This document shows, piece by piece, positions 27,011-35,108 of a stretch of DNA of 64,000 bases. The position numbers and the translations under genes were made by a program. Under the pieces are notes generated by a model. The model saw nothing but the letters and a program-made list of their open reading frames with translations. It did not search any database and had not been told where the DNA came from. Within the stretch, counting starts at the first letter, position 1. The number at the start of each line of letters is the position of its first letter. Origin of the DNA: Nostoc sp. FACHB-892 (lineage in GTDB: Bacteria; Cyanobacteriota; Cyanobacteriia; Cyanobacteriales; Nostocaceae); the NCBI RefSeq assembly GCF_014698795.1, contig NZ_JACJTR010000002.1:186001-250000 (forward strand), written 5' to 3'.

Positions 27011-27645
27011 CTTCTCTTTACTCCTCACACCTTGTTTAGATAATTGTATTCGTTGCACCTAAAATCTCAAAAAAGCGACATCTCATAGAAACCTGTGGAT
27101 GAGGCATAGTTGCCACTACTACAATTTTAGTTTTTGCAAAGCTAATAAACGATTAACTTAGGGTTAAAAACTTATGTGATTAACTTATGCAAAAACATAT
27201 CTTTATATCATAACATTATAAAACATCTGATCTAGATGACAAGCTCACAGCGATCGGCTTAAAAACTGTCACACATAATTATCTAAATATCTCAGCAGGG
27301 AGTAGGGTTTAGGGCATTTGCTCTCTAGTTGGCTAAATTGCTCAAAACTTGATATACTTAGCAAATTGTAAGTAAAAATCAAATCTTGCACTTAGCCCTA
27401 GTAGAAATTGCACACTATATTTAGTTAAAACACACTAGCTCGGCTATACAAACGTAGGCAAAGCCTTTTAGCAGGGTAGTTTGTCTACTATTGTGGTCAC
27501 AAATAGAAGCTTAGGGATCAAGGATTTTGAAACCCGTCACTCCAAAGAAAAACCGTAGTTTTACTCTTAAGGCTTGCTATGCACTATGTCTTGCATGGTC
27601 TGCATGATTTCCATCTGCTAGCGTTAAGATATCAGAATAAATCAC
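27011..27645. other. Upstream region of the porin gene
   Basis: This 635-base spacer lies between phhB and the porin, both minus strand. It contains a good promoter at 27215-27242, implying a porin leader of about 195 bases. GTAGGCAAAGCC near 27450 resembles fragments of Nostoc intergenic repeats. No gene was found. Confidence 0.5.
27215..27242 (-). promoter_or_regulatory. Promoter of the porin gene
   Basis: On the minus strand TTGTCA (27242-27237), 16 bases, then TATAAT (27220-27215) fit a group 1 sigma promoter, with five of six bases matching at -35 and a perfect -10. It would start transcription near 27208, about 200 bases before the porin ATG. Confidence 0.55.
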
Positions 27646-27927
27646 TTAGTTTATTTGGGAAATCGTCTGCGCTACATTAAAGTCAGCCTGCGTCAGCCCT
27701 CCTGCATCATGTGTTGTAAGTGTTATCTTTACTTTGTTGTAAGAAATTTCTATATCAGGATGATGTCCTGCTGATTCAGCAGGCTCCACCAGCTTATTGA
27801 CAAACTCAATTGCTTGAATAAAATTCTTGAATGTGCGGGTAATTTGCAACTTGGAGCCTTCAACACTCCAACCTGACAGAACCTTTGCACTTTCTTGAAT
27901 TTCTGTCTCAGTGAGTAGTTGTGCCAT
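27646..27927 (-). CDS. phhB: Pterin-4-alpha-carbinolamine dehydratase
   Basis: The protein has 93 residues, the normal length. The active-site motif AGHHPDIEISYNKVKITLTT and the following HDAGGLTQADF are intact. The enzyme dehydrates 4a-hydroxytetrahydropterin, and in other bacteria it recycles the cofactor of phenylalanine hydroxylase. A role with other pterins is likely in cyanobacteria. It is a single gene with ATG at 27927. A second, shorter frame starting 5 bases earlier is an out-of-frame artefact. Confidence 0.92.
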   Translation of the reverse strand: MAQLLTETEIQESAKVLSGWSVEGSKLQITRTFKNFIQAIEFVNKLVEPAESAGHHPDIEISYNKVKITLTTHDAGGLTQADFNVAQTISQIN

Positions 27928-28009
27928 ATCACAAAATTCCTGTTTGTATTATCCTAATTACATTATAAAAAGGCTTTGGAAAAGCCCACTCTTTTTAAGG
28001 GTTTCCTCT

Positions 28010-28230
28010 CCCCTTAAAGCTACGGTGTATACACAAGTCCTAAAATCCTTGCTTGGTGAGATACAAGCTTTATTGGGAAAGGTTTTGAGTTAAATCTTAC
28101 TAATTATCAATAGTGTCAGATTATTGATAGAGGTATAACGGAAAATCAAGGATCTTAAAAATAATTTTCCGTTCTTTTCTGTCCATTTGATTCTCGACTC
28201 GACTTGTGTATACACGGTAGCCCCTTAAAG
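28010..28230. mobile_element. MITE-like element (201 bp) with 20-bp terminal inverted repeats and 10-bp target duplication
   Basis: Left end 28020-28039 (CTACGGTGTATACACAAGTC) and right end 28201-28220 (GACTTGTGTATACACGGTAG) are inverted copies with one mismatch. They are flanked by perfect direct repeats CCCCTTAAAG at 28010-28019 and 28221-28230, the expected target-site duplication. Inside is a 9-bp stem (28138-28146 with 28164-28172) followed by TTCTTTT and an 8-bp TATCAATA/TATTGATA pair. No transposase is encoded, so it is non-autonomous. The terminal repeat could also be counted as 21 bp with a 9-bp duplication, a length typical of IS4-like transposases. Confidence 0.7.
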
Positions 28231-28553
28231 GGGATGCTATGAGCTTAAATATTTCATAAAATCAAACCCCTTTTTTCTCCACAGACAAAGATGGAAGGAT
28301 AAACTAGGGAATAATCTGTGTATGCATATTTAAATTGGGCTTGTGTAGATAGGCTGATGTGATTTTAAGTTGCATAATCTTAGCCTTGAATGACGATTAG
28401 CTTAGACGCTATTGCTCACACCTAGTCAAACCCCAAAGTTGGATGTTAAGATATTATTTTTTTAAAAAAATTAAATGTGTTAGTTTTGTCTACTGCAAGG
28501 CATCGCCATCTCAGTTGTCAAAAGCAACTATTGATAAAACAAAATTTACCTAC
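28231..28553. other. Intergenic stretch between MITE and structured RNA unit
   Basis: These 323 AT-rich bases have no supported gene. Nothing beyond scattered short repeats is visible. Confidence 0.5.
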
Positions 28554-28563
28554 AAAAAACTAT

Positions 28564-28601
28564 CCGCTCTGATTTAGATCAGGCGATCTAAATCAGAGCG
28601 G
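28564..28601 (-). terminator. Perfect 17-bp terminator hairpin of the structured RNA
   Basis: CCGCTCTGATTTAGATC (28564-28580) and its exact complement (28585-28601) flank the loop AGGC. On the minus strand the stem is followed by ATAG and six T. No T-run follows on the plus strand, which fixes the direction. Confidence 0.85.
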
Positions 28602-28703
28602 TGTAGCGGGTCTTCAGGTTGCAACCAGACTGCCGGAAGGAACTCCGAGCTTGCCTAGCTAGTTGAGCTAACTTAGTATCTCAAAGATAACTAAGGCTAA
28701 CTT

Positions 28704-28775
28704 TTAGAGAACAGCCCCGGCGCACAGCCGGCTAACTGCAACCTGATGACCCATGCATTTACTACTTTCTATCAT
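28704..28775 (-). CDS. 23-residue small ORF (possible leader peptide)
   Basis: ATG at 28775 encodes a 23-residue peptide beginning MIESSKCMGHQ and ending RLCAGAVL. It has an unusually strong Shine-Dalgarno (AAGGAGGTGAT) with 8 bases between GGAGG and ATG. The coding bases overlap both competing stems of the RNA, so translation would change its fold. The peptide has two Cys and no transmembrane character. No larger gene follows before the terminator, so it is either the product itself, a sensor peptide, or part of a dual-function RNA. Confidence 0.5.
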   Translation of the reverse strand: MIESSKCMGHQVAVSRLCAGAVL

Positions 28776-28890
28776 GGGCATCACCTCCTTGTTGCCTAAG
28801 CGGTCTTAGTCTCAAAAGGGCAGAGCATTTGCTCTGGGTTTATAACCTTCATTTAAGATAACACATAAATTTAGAGATATTAACCTATAT

Positions 28891-28920
28891 AAAAAAATCC
28901 CCCACCAAAAGGCGGGAGAT
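28891..28920 (-). terminator. Rho-independent terminator of psbD
   Basis: On the minus strand ATCTCCCGCC, a TTTT loop and GGTGGGGGAT form a 10-bp stem (two G-U pairs) followed by TTTTTT. It lies about 118 bases past the psbD stop and separates psbD from the structured RNA unit. Confidence 0.85.
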
Positions 28921-29037
28921 CACTGGAGAATGGGAAATATTGACACTTTATAGGCTTATGCCAAGGTGATTATTTAATTTGGTTGGTGTCAATTTTTGAC
29001 AACCAGAACCTGATTCAAGTCATGGTTGGCTCTTATA

Positions 29038-30093
29038 TTAGAGAGCGTTACCACGAGGTAGAACTTCCTCAGGGAATACAAATTGTTCGTGGGGTTGATC
29101 TTGAGGAGCCATCCAAGCGCGGATACCCTCGTTCAGCAAAATGTTTTTGGTATAGAAGGTTTCAAACTCAGGGTCTTCCGCCGCCCGTAATTCTTGGGAA
29201 ACGAAATCATAAGCCCGCAGGTTGAGTGCCAAACCGACGATGCCGACGGCGCTCATCCACAAGCCTGTGACTGGCACGAACAACATGAAGAAGTGCAACC
29301 AGCGTTTGTTTGAGAAGGCAATACCGAAAATCTGTGACCAGAAACGGTTTGCCGTCACCATTGAATAGGTTTCTTCAGACTGAGTTGGATTGAAGGCGCG
29401 GAAGGTATTAGATGCTTCACCGTCTTCAAACAAGGTATTTTCGACTGTGGCTCCGTGAATGGCACACAATAGAGCCCCACCCAATACACCAGCAACACCC
29501 ATCATATGGAAGGGGTTGAGTGTCCAGTTGTGGAAACCTTGCAGGAATAGCAGGAACCGGAAAATTGCAGCTACGCCAAAGCTGGGTGCAAAGAACCAGC
29601 TTGATTGTCCCAAGGGGTACATCAGGAATACGCTGACGAATACTGCAATGGGAGCGGAGAAGGCGAGGGCGTTGTAAGGACGGATACCTACTAGACGCGC
29701 AATTTCAAATTGGCGCAACATGAAGCCAATCAAACCAAAGGCTCCGTGTAGGGCAACGAATGGCCACAACCCACCCAATTGGAACCAACGGGTGAGGTTA
29801 CCTTGAGCTTCTGGTCCCCACAATAGCAATAGGGAGTGTCCCATGCTGTCGGCGGGGGTAGATACTGCCACTGTTAGGAAGTTACAGCCTTCTAGGTAGG
29901 AGGAGGCTAACCCGTGGGTGTACCAAGAAGTCACGAAGGTGGTACCGGTCAGCCAACCGCCTAGTGCTAGGAAGGCGCAGGGGAACAATAGTATCCCTGA
30001 CCAACCTACGAATACGAAGCGATCGCGCTTGAGCCAGTCGTCTAGAACGTCAAACCACCCTCTACTAGGGGCGCGTCCAACTGCGATGGTCAT
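29038..30093 (-). CDS. psbD: Photosystem II D2 protein, stand-alone copy
   Basis: The protein has 351 residues, full length, beginning [20 protein letters not shown]. It carries the five-helix D2 pattern including the [17 protein letters not shown] lumenal loop, [32 protein letters not shown] and the [16 protein letters not shown]-terminal region. D2 binds P680 chlorophyll, pheophytin and plastoquinone QA in the photosystem II core. psbC normally overlaps the psbD end, but here a terminator follows, so this is probably the second copy (psbD2/psbDII) known from Nostocales. GGAG precedes the ATG. It is likely responsive to light or stress. Confidence 0.95.
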   Translation of the reverse strand: MTIAVGRAPSRGWFDVLDDWLKRDRFVFVGWSGILLFPCAFLALGGWLTGTTFVTSWYTHGLASSYLEGCNFLTVAVSTPADSMGHSLLLLWGPEAQGNLTRWFQLGGLWPFVALHGAFGLIGFMLRQFEIARLVGIRPYNALAFSAPIAVFVSVFLMYPLGQSSWFFAPSFGVAAIFRFLLFLQGFHNWTLNPFHMMGVAGVLGGALLCAIHGATVENTLFEDGEASNTFRAFNPTQSEETYSMVTANRFWSQIFGIAFSNKRWLHFFMLFVPVTGLWMSAVGIVGLALNLRAYDFVSQELRAAEDPEFETFYTKNILLNEGIRAWMAPQDQPHEQFVFPEEVLPRGNAL

Positions 30094-30412
30094 TAGAGCA
30101 AATCTCCAAATGTTTATAAGTACAGGTTGTATCTGTATTATAGATGGCTAAATAAAAGCCTTCCATAACCAGAAAGTTAACCGGGTTGTTAACCTAGTTT
30201 ACAAATTTTTACACACCTTTAATCATATTAGGTGTAAATCGCTAATTTTTCCAGCGGTTTTGTAATAAAAATTAATTTTTGATTCAAATGAGGGAGATGA
30301 GGTGATAACTTGCAACAAGTCTTTCCCCTTGTCCCTATGCCCAATACCCATTTCCCTAGAATCAGTCAGCTGACGCTAAAATAAGTCCACAGTTAAATTT
30401 GATTATTGCTAA
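30094..30412. promoter_or_regulatory. psbD upstream region with -10 box
   Basis: This is the divergent spacer between psbD (minus) and the 90-residue gene (plus). On the minus strand TATAAT at 30142-30137 is a perfect -10, about 45 bases before the psbD ATG. No good -35 is present, which is usual for light-regulated cyanobacterial promoters. TTAACCGGGTTGTTAACC at 30178-30195 is a short palindrome (GGTTAA repeats) that could bind a regulator. Confidence 0.45.
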
Positions 30413-30685
30413 ATGTTTACCATCGATTTAAGCATCAGAAACACTGCTTTCCCGATCTCAGTACAACGTAAGTCAGCAGAGGATGCTGAGGCTATCTATC
30501 AGCTAATTTTGGCAGCAATACGCTCTGGTAACCCTGACATTGTAGAACTCAAGTGTGAGGGCAAGACAGAGAAAAAAATTGCTGTTCGCGCTAGTGAAAT
30601 TTCTGGGGTGCAGATTGTTCAGAAAGATGGTACAACCCCAGGTGGTGGCAGACCACCTGGCTTTTTTGCTGTAGCTGCTGAGTAA
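30413..30685 (+). CDS. Small protein of unknown function, upstream of an ABC ATPase
   Basis: The protein has 90 residues. It is a compact alpha/beta-looking domain (SIRNTAFPISVQRKSAEDAE, VELKCEGKTEKKIAVRASEI) with a Gly/Pro-rich tail ending TPGGGRPPGFFAVAAE. No known motif was recognised. It ends 13 bases before the ECF-type ATPase gene, so the two are probably co-transcribed. The even codon use and tight linkage argue it is real. Confidence 0.65.
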   Translation: MFTIDLSIRNTAFPISVQRKSAEDAEAIYQLILAAIRSGNPDIVELKCEGKTEKKIAVRASEISGVQIVQKDGTTPGGGRPPGFFAVAAE

Positions 30686-30698
30686 CCAAGGTTGACAA

Positions 30699-31376
30699 AT
30701 GGCTCAAGTGGGCATTGAGGTCAAGGATTTAAATTTCAGTTGGCCTAATGGAGAAAAGGTTATCGAATCTTGCTCTTTAGAAGTACCCAAGGGCGAGTTT
30801 TGGATGCTCTTGGGTACAAATGGCAGTGGTAAATCAACCTTACTTAGACTGCTGGCAGGGCTATTAGTTCCTGAATCAGGCGAAATTAAAGTTTTGCACC
30901 CCGTTGGCTTTGTCTTCCAAAATCCGGATCATCAATTGGTCATGCCAACGGTTGGTGCTGATGTGGCTTTTGGATTAGTGGAAGAAAAGTTGCCACCTGC
31001 TGCCACTAGAGCAAGGGTTGAGGAGGCGCTAGGAGCTGTAAATTTGCTTACCTTTCTACGACGTCCCATTTATGCGCTCTCTGGGGGACAGAAACAGCGA
31101 GTCGCGATCGCAGGTGCGATCGCGCGTCGCTGCGAAGTCTTATTATTAGATGAACCAACTGCTTTGCTAGATCCAGATAGCCAGTTGGATTTAGTTGCTG
31201 GTGTGCGCCGCCTTGTCAAAAGTCGAGGTATAACAGCTCTGTGGGTGACACATCGATTAGACGAGTTAAATTACTGTGACGGCGCTTTCTTGCTAGAAAA
31301 AGGCTCTCTGGTAGATAGGGGTGAAGCTCAACGCCTCAAAGAACGTCTAATGGAGGTACACAGCGAAGCTCCTTAA
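30699..31376 (+). CDS. ABC transporter ATP-binding protein, ECF/CbiO type
   Basis: The protein has 225 residues. Walker A is GTNGSGKST (39-47), the Q-loop is FVFQNPDHQLVMPTVGADVA (an ECF/CbiO hallmark), the signature is LSGGQKQRVAIAGAI, Walker B is VLLLDEPTALLD and the switch His is in WVTHRLDEL. Energy-coupling-factor ATPases power vitamin or metal-ion uptake with an EcfT membrane partner and an S-component, neither of which is nearby. It is shorter than EcfA1/A2 (about 280) and lacks the C-terminal extension. A terminator follows at 31481. Confidence 0.85.
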   Translation: MAQVGIEVKDLNFSWPNGEKVIESCSLEVPKGEFWMLLGTNGSGKSTLLRLLAGLLVPESGEIKVLHPVGFVFQNPDHQLVMPTVGADVAFGLVEEKLPPAATRARVEEALGAVNLLTFLRRPIYALSGGQKQRVAIAGAIARRCEVLLLDEPTALLDPDSQLDLVAGVRRLVKSRGITALWVTHRLDELNYCDGAFLLEKGSLVDRGEAQRLKERLMEVHSEAP

Positions 31377-31480
31377 TTGAGTGCTGAGTAAAGTAAAAAG
31401 TACTCAGGCTTTAATAGTCGTACATATTCCGCCCTTTCATAGTTGAGCTTTTAACTCAGCACTACTGAAAAAGAACTATA

Positions 31481-31509
31481 ACGCGCCTTTTAAACAAAGG
31501 CGCGTTTTC
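31481..31509 (+). terminator. Rho-independent terminator after the ABC ATPase
   Basis: A perfect 10-bp stem (ACGCGCCTTT at 31481-31490, AAAGGCGCGT at 31496-31505) with loop TAAAC, followed by TTTC. It lies about 105 bases after the ATPase stop. Confidence 0.75.
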
Positions 31510-31653
31510 AGTTGGTGCGTCTGTATGAGGTTTTAATTTTGTGAGGCTGCCATATTTTTTATTCTATGTAGCATAGTGTTACATACAATGCATCAATTAT
31601 TATAAAACTTATGAATGAATTTTGTTAACTCTAGAAAATTGTGATCAAAAACC

Positions 31654-32205
31654 ATGCCCCGTTCCTTACTCCAAGCCGTTTTGTTAGTAGACGGCTACAA
31701 TATAATAGGCGCTTGGCCTTGCCTTAAAAAAACGCGTGATAGTGTTGGACTAGAGGCAGCACGGGGTGAACTTGTGGAAGCGATGACTGGTTATAGTGCG
31801 TTTCAAGGTTATGCAACTCAAATAGTTTTTGATGCTCAATATCAGAACTCCTCTAGCAATAAAGAAATAATTACTGAGCTTTTATCAGTTTATTACACTG
31901 ATTTTGGGCAGACAGCAGATACTTATATTGAAAAATCCTGTGCGTCTATGCGCCAGCAAATAGCCCAATCATTGATTTCGCGTGTGATTGTTGCTACATC
32001 AGATCGGGCACAGCAGTTGATGATACAGGGTTATGGGGCTGAATGGCTGTCGGCACAACAACTTTGTGGAGAAGTGGAAGCTACTGTCTGTCGAATGCGG
32101 CAAAAGTACCATACGCGCAAACAATCTAAGAGTAGGTTTTTAGCTAATGCCATTGATGCTAAAGCGCGGCAGCGTCTGGCTGAATTACGAATGGGATTAC
32201 AGTAA
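31654..32205 (+). CDS. YacP-like NYN domain ribonuclease
   Basis: The protein has 183 residues. The NYN/PIN-like catalytic core shows VLLVDGYNIIGAWP (Asp13), IVFDAQY, TADTYIEKSC and VIVATSDRAQQLMI, giving the spaced acidic residues of this nuclease fold. Bacillus YacP (Rae1) cleaves mRNA at the ribosome, and cyanobacterial members are assumed to be similar. The C-terminal 45 residues are basic (KYHTRKQSKSRF), suiting RNA contact. It lies 143 bases upstream of tRNA-Asn. Confidence 0.85.
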   Translation: MPRSLLQAVLLVDGYNIIGAWPCLKKTRDSVGLEAARGELVEAMTGYSAFQGYATQIVFDAQYQNSSSNKEIITELLSVYYTDFGQTADTYIEKSCASMRQQIAQSLISRVIVATSDRAQQLMIQGYGAEWLSAQQLCGEVEATVCRMRQKYHTRKQSKSRFLANAIDAKARQRLAELRMGLQ

Positions 32206-32348
32206 ATAGTTAGTGTTTAAGAGTCTCTGCCTAAGTTTTTGAATTGATTTTGGCTGTAAAAATTCTATTAATTAAGTATTTAAAAAAATATTGGCGAAAG
32301 TACTTGCCAAATCCTATTTTTAGCCCTAAGATTATAAATCGTGAGTGG

Positions 32349-32420
<72 letters not shown>

Positions 32421-32444
32421 TTTATCAGTTTTGGATTTTAAATT

Positions 32445-33620
32445 TTGGATTCTAGATTATCCATTAGAGACTTATGGTCGCTTGACTCGGCTGTAACGTT
32501 TTTGAATCATGGGTCTTTTGGTGCTTGTCCTAAACAAGTGTTGGAATTCCAACAAAGTTTGAGGTTGCAACTAGAACAAGAACCCCTACGCTTTTTTGGT
32601 AGAGATTGGGAACCATTATTAGACGATGCGAAAAGTAAGCTAGCGGCATTTGTGGGTGTTGATGTCCAAGATTTAGTATTTGTCCCCAATGCGACGACTG
32701 GCGTTAACTCGGTGTTAAGGTCGCTGACGTTTTCACCAGAAGATGAAATACTTACAACCAACCACGAATATAATGCTTGCCGCAACGCACTTGATTTTGT
32801 TGCTAGTCGCACTGGGGCGCGGGTGGTGGTGGCAAAAATTCCTTTCCCCATTGATTCGCCAAAGCAAGTAGTTGCAGCAGTAATTGAGCGAGTTTCACCA
32901 AAAACACGATTAGCACTTTTGGATCATGTTACCAGCCAGACAGGGTTAATCTTCCCGATTCAAGAGTTGGTGAAAGAGTTGCAACAACGGGGTGTAGATA
33001 CATTAATAGATGGTGCCCATGCGCCTGGAATGATTCCCCTCGATTTACGAGAAATTGGCGCAACTTATTACACCGGGAATTGTCATAAATGGCTGTGTGC
33101 GCCCAAAGGGGCAGCATTTTTGTATGTGCGACGAGATAAACAGTCAGAAATTCGTCCCCTGACAATTAGCCACGGGACAAATTCGCCACGCACTGATAAA
33201 ACCCGCTTTCAGTTGGAATTCGATTGGACAGGTACAGACGATCCTACAGCTTATATGTGTGTACCAGAAGCGATCGCTTTTATGGGTTCGTTGCTACCTG
33301 GTGGGTGGACAGAATTGAGACAGCAAAATCATCAGCTAGTGTTGCAGGGAAGACAGCTACTTTGTGAAGCGCTAGAAGTGCAGCAGCCTTGCCCAGAGGA
33401 GATGATTGGTTCAATGGCGGTTGTGCCAATGCCTACGACTTTGGAAAACCGCGATTTCATGTCTATACATGATGAGTTGTTTGATAAGTTTGGTATTCAA
33501 GTGCAGGTGATACCGTGGCAAGAACAACCTCGGCTGTTGGTAAGGATTTCGGCACAGATTTACAATACTTTAGAGCAGTATGAGTATTTGGCAAGGGTGC
33601 TAAAGGGGTTGTGCTGTTAA
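32445..33620 (+). CDS. Class V aminotransferase-fold PLP enzyme (isopenicillin-N epimerase-like)
   Basis: The protein has 391 residues. PLP lysine is Lys215 in GNCHKWLCAPKGAAF, Asp189-His192 lie in IDGAHAPGM, and the N-terminus FLNHGSFGACPKQVLEFQ is typical of this group. These enzymes act as epimerases, desulfurases or lyases on amino acids, and the substrate is unknown. The start is TTG at 32445. A stop at 32439 and the tRNA upstream leave no ATG or GTG that keeps the conserved N-terminus. No clear Shine-Dalgarno is seen. Confidence 0.82.
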   Translation: MDSRLSIRDLWSLDSAVTFLNHGSFGACPKQVLEFQQSLRLQLEQEPLRFFGRDWEPLLDDAKSKLAAFVGVDVQDLVFVPNATTGVNSVLRSLTFSPEDEILTTNHEYNACRNALDFVASRTGARVVVAKIPFPIDSPKQVVAAVIERVSPKTRLALLDHVTSQTGLIFPIQELVKELQQRGVDTLIDGAHAPGMIPLDLREIGATYYTGNCHKWLCAPKGAAFLYVRRDKQSEIRPLTISHGTNSPRTDKTRFQLEFDWTGTDDPTAYMCVPEAIAFMGSLLPGGWTELRQQNHQLVLQGRQLLCEALEVQQPCPEEMIGSMAVVPMPTTLENRDFMSIHDELFDKFGIQVQVIPWQEQPRLLVRISAQIYNTLEQYEYLARVLKGLCC

Positions 33621-33849
33621 TCTAGTTTAGGAAATTAGCGATCGCATCAAGGGTATGTTTTGCACTTGTAGCAGTAAACATTGGCCCATTTGTCAAATAA
33701 ATATTTTTCTCAGATACCACATTTAAGGCAAGAGACGGCGATTTATCGCGTCTTTGCAGATTGCAAAGACATTACGTGTAGAACATAAACTGATCGTAAA
33801 ACGCCGACCTCAAGACACTTGCAAGCCTGTTCCCTGCTATAAATTCAAT

Positions 33850-34692
33850 TTAACTATGAAACATCACAGTTACTAAAGGCAGGAACGCCAACAGAAAGCC
33901 ATGCCACGATTGCAATTGAGCTTCCGGGGTTGGTTCTGGTGGTGCTAATAAAGCTTCTACTCTTTGTTCTAAGCGATCTGCACCAGAGGAACCTAATGCT
34001 GCACAGCAAATTTCCGATAAAACGGGGCCGCTACTAACTACTAATAAAAGTGATTCTGCTAACACCAGAGGATCTACCTGCAATGCTGCATAACCGTCAG
34101 CACGGAGTTCGCGCAAAGCTAACAGTTCTTCCCACAAAGGCTCTGTATTCGGCAACCATGCGGTGCAAGAACGCACCCAACCCAGCCAGAAAAACCAGAA
34201 TGTATCCCTGTAATAGTGATGCCCTTGTTCATGGGCTAAGACGCTTTCTAGATGAATCGGTGAGAGAGTTTGCACTAATCCTTGGCTAACCACTAGTTCT
34301 GGTTGCCAAAAACCGATTTGACCAGCGAACAACGCGCCCGTTTGCAGTAGTCTGGCTCGTCTATTGCCAACATTCACTAAAGGACAGTTACGGGCAGATT
34401 CTACAGACTGCCAACCCTGAAAGGCAAGTTTAATGCATGAAATGGCAAAAAATGCCAAATAAATTAATGCTAGTAAATAGCTAATTGAGCCTGTATACAT
34501 TCCGCCCATTTGTCCTTGAGGCCCCATGAACAGCACAGCGATCGCAGTCATGAAAATTAGCAAGGGCGGGAAGAGAAACAAAAATAGCGATCGCTGCCAC
34601 CGCACATTCCAATTACCTTGGCGTTGATTCCAAGTGGATCTTAACCACCAAGCAACAGCCAAAGCATTCAAAATCATTATTAGATGCATCAT
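33850..34692 (-). CDS. M56 (BlaR1/MecR1-like) membrane metalloprotease
   Basis: The protein has 280 residues with three to four hydrophobic segments and the zinc motif HEQGH (154-158) in LESVLAHEQGHHYYRD, plus ELRADGYAALQ supplying the third ligand. It lacks the penicillin-binding sensor domain of BlaR1. The family relays a signal by cleaving a cytosolic repressor. The ATG overlaps the stop of the blaI-like gene by 4 bases (ATGA), the classic repressor-protease operon. Confidence 0.88.
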   Translation of the reverse strand: MMHLIMILNALAVAWWLRSTWNQRQGNWNVRWQRSLFLFLFPPLLIFMTAIAVLFMGPQGQMGGMYTGSISYLLALIYLAFFAISCIKLAFQGWQSVESARNCPLVNVGNRRARLLQTGALFAGQIGFWQPELVVSQGLVQTLSPIHLESVLAHEQGHHYYRDTFWFFWLGWVRSCTAWLPNTEPLWEELLALRELRADGYAALQVDPLVLAESLLLVVSSGPVLSEICCAALGSSGADRLEQRVEALLAPPEPTPEAQLQSWHGFLLAFLPLVTVMFHS

Positions 34693-35108
34693 TTTTCCTC
34701 CCTGGCTTGGCGTGCAGATTGAATACGTTTGGCGATCGCTGCTATTTGCTCACTAGCTGCTTCATCTAGGCTATCAGCAAAGGCTGCAACAACATCGGGG
34801 TTACCCACCGCTAGAAATCGCTGTAACTGTTCGTGAGCTTTGATAACTTCTGATTGTTGCTTACTCAGCATTGGCCGCCAATAGAATGCCCGCTCTTTTT
34901 TGTCGCAAGCTAGCCAACCTTTATCAGTGAGTCGACGTAAGACGGTGGTGACAGAAGTATACGCTAATTCGCGGTTGGGATCAGCCAGAATGCGATCGTG
35001 TACATCCTTGACTGTGGCTGAACCAAGTTCCCAGATGATATTTAAAATTTCCGCTTCCAACGGGCCTACTGATAGTTGTTTAGGGCGATAGTCGGGTAAA
35101 GGTGCCAT
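34689..35108 (-). CDS. BlaI/MecI/CopY family transcriptional repressor
   Basis: The protein has 139 residues. The winged helix carries LGPLEAEILNIIWELGSATV-type sequence and RELAYTSVTTVLRRLTDKGW, the DNA-recognition helix of BlaI repressors. The C-terminal dimerisation helices end in an Arg/Lys-rich tail. It pairs with the overlapping M56 protease gene. In cyanobacteria a comparable pair has been linked to light or photosynthesis control, but the target here is unknown. A 14-bp inverted repeat 58 bases upstream may be its own operator. Confidence 0.88.
   Translation of the reverse strand: MAPLPDYRPKQLSVGPLEAEILNIIWELGSATVKDVHDRILADPNRELAYTSVTTVLRRLTDKGWLACDKKERAFYWRPMLSKQQSEVIKAHEQLQRFLAVGNPDVVAAFADSLDEAASEQIAAIAKRIQSARQAREEK

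Larger units (their letters stand above)
28554..28844 (-). ncRNA. Candidate structured RNA/leader with switchable start codon, unknown family
   Basis: On the minus strand the order is TATAAA (28844-28839); a 7-bp hairpin CAGAGCA/TGCTCTG (28836-28821); Shine-Dalgarno AAGGAGGTGAT (28790-28780); a 23-codon ORF (28775-28704); small hairpins; and a terminator (stem 28601-28564, T-run 28559-28554). Segment GGGTCATC (28752-28745) can pair either with GATGCCC upstream, as part of a 10-bp stem that hides the ATG and part of the Shine-Dalgarno, or with GAAGACCC (28615-28608) within a 16-bp, one-mismatch stem. The two folds exclude each other. I saw no signature of tmRNA, 6S, SRP, RNase P, cobalamin, SAM or TPP RNAs. 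Confidence 0.6.

Noticed and set aside
27911..28093. 60-codon plus-strand frame entering the MITE
   Set aside because: It overlaps the phhB start on the opposite strand and runs into the mobile element; chance frame.
28780..28790. Plus-strand ATCACCTCCTT as a 16S rRNA 3' end
   Set aside because: The flanking bases do not match 16S rRNA; on the minus strand it is a Shine-Dalgarno correctly spaced before an ORF.
28554..28844. Known RNA classes (tmRNA, 6S, SRP, RNase P, cobalamin, SAM, TPP, glutamine riboswitch, group I or II intron)
   Set aside because: None of their conserved sequence signatures was found by eye; a covariance-model search is still needed.
29038..29100. Overlapping psbC start at the 3' end of psbD
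   Set aside because: No psbC sequence follows; a terminator lies 118 bases downstream.
28983..29225. 80-codon plus-strand frame over the end of psbD
   Set aside because: It is antisense to a certain psbD gene and has no independent support.
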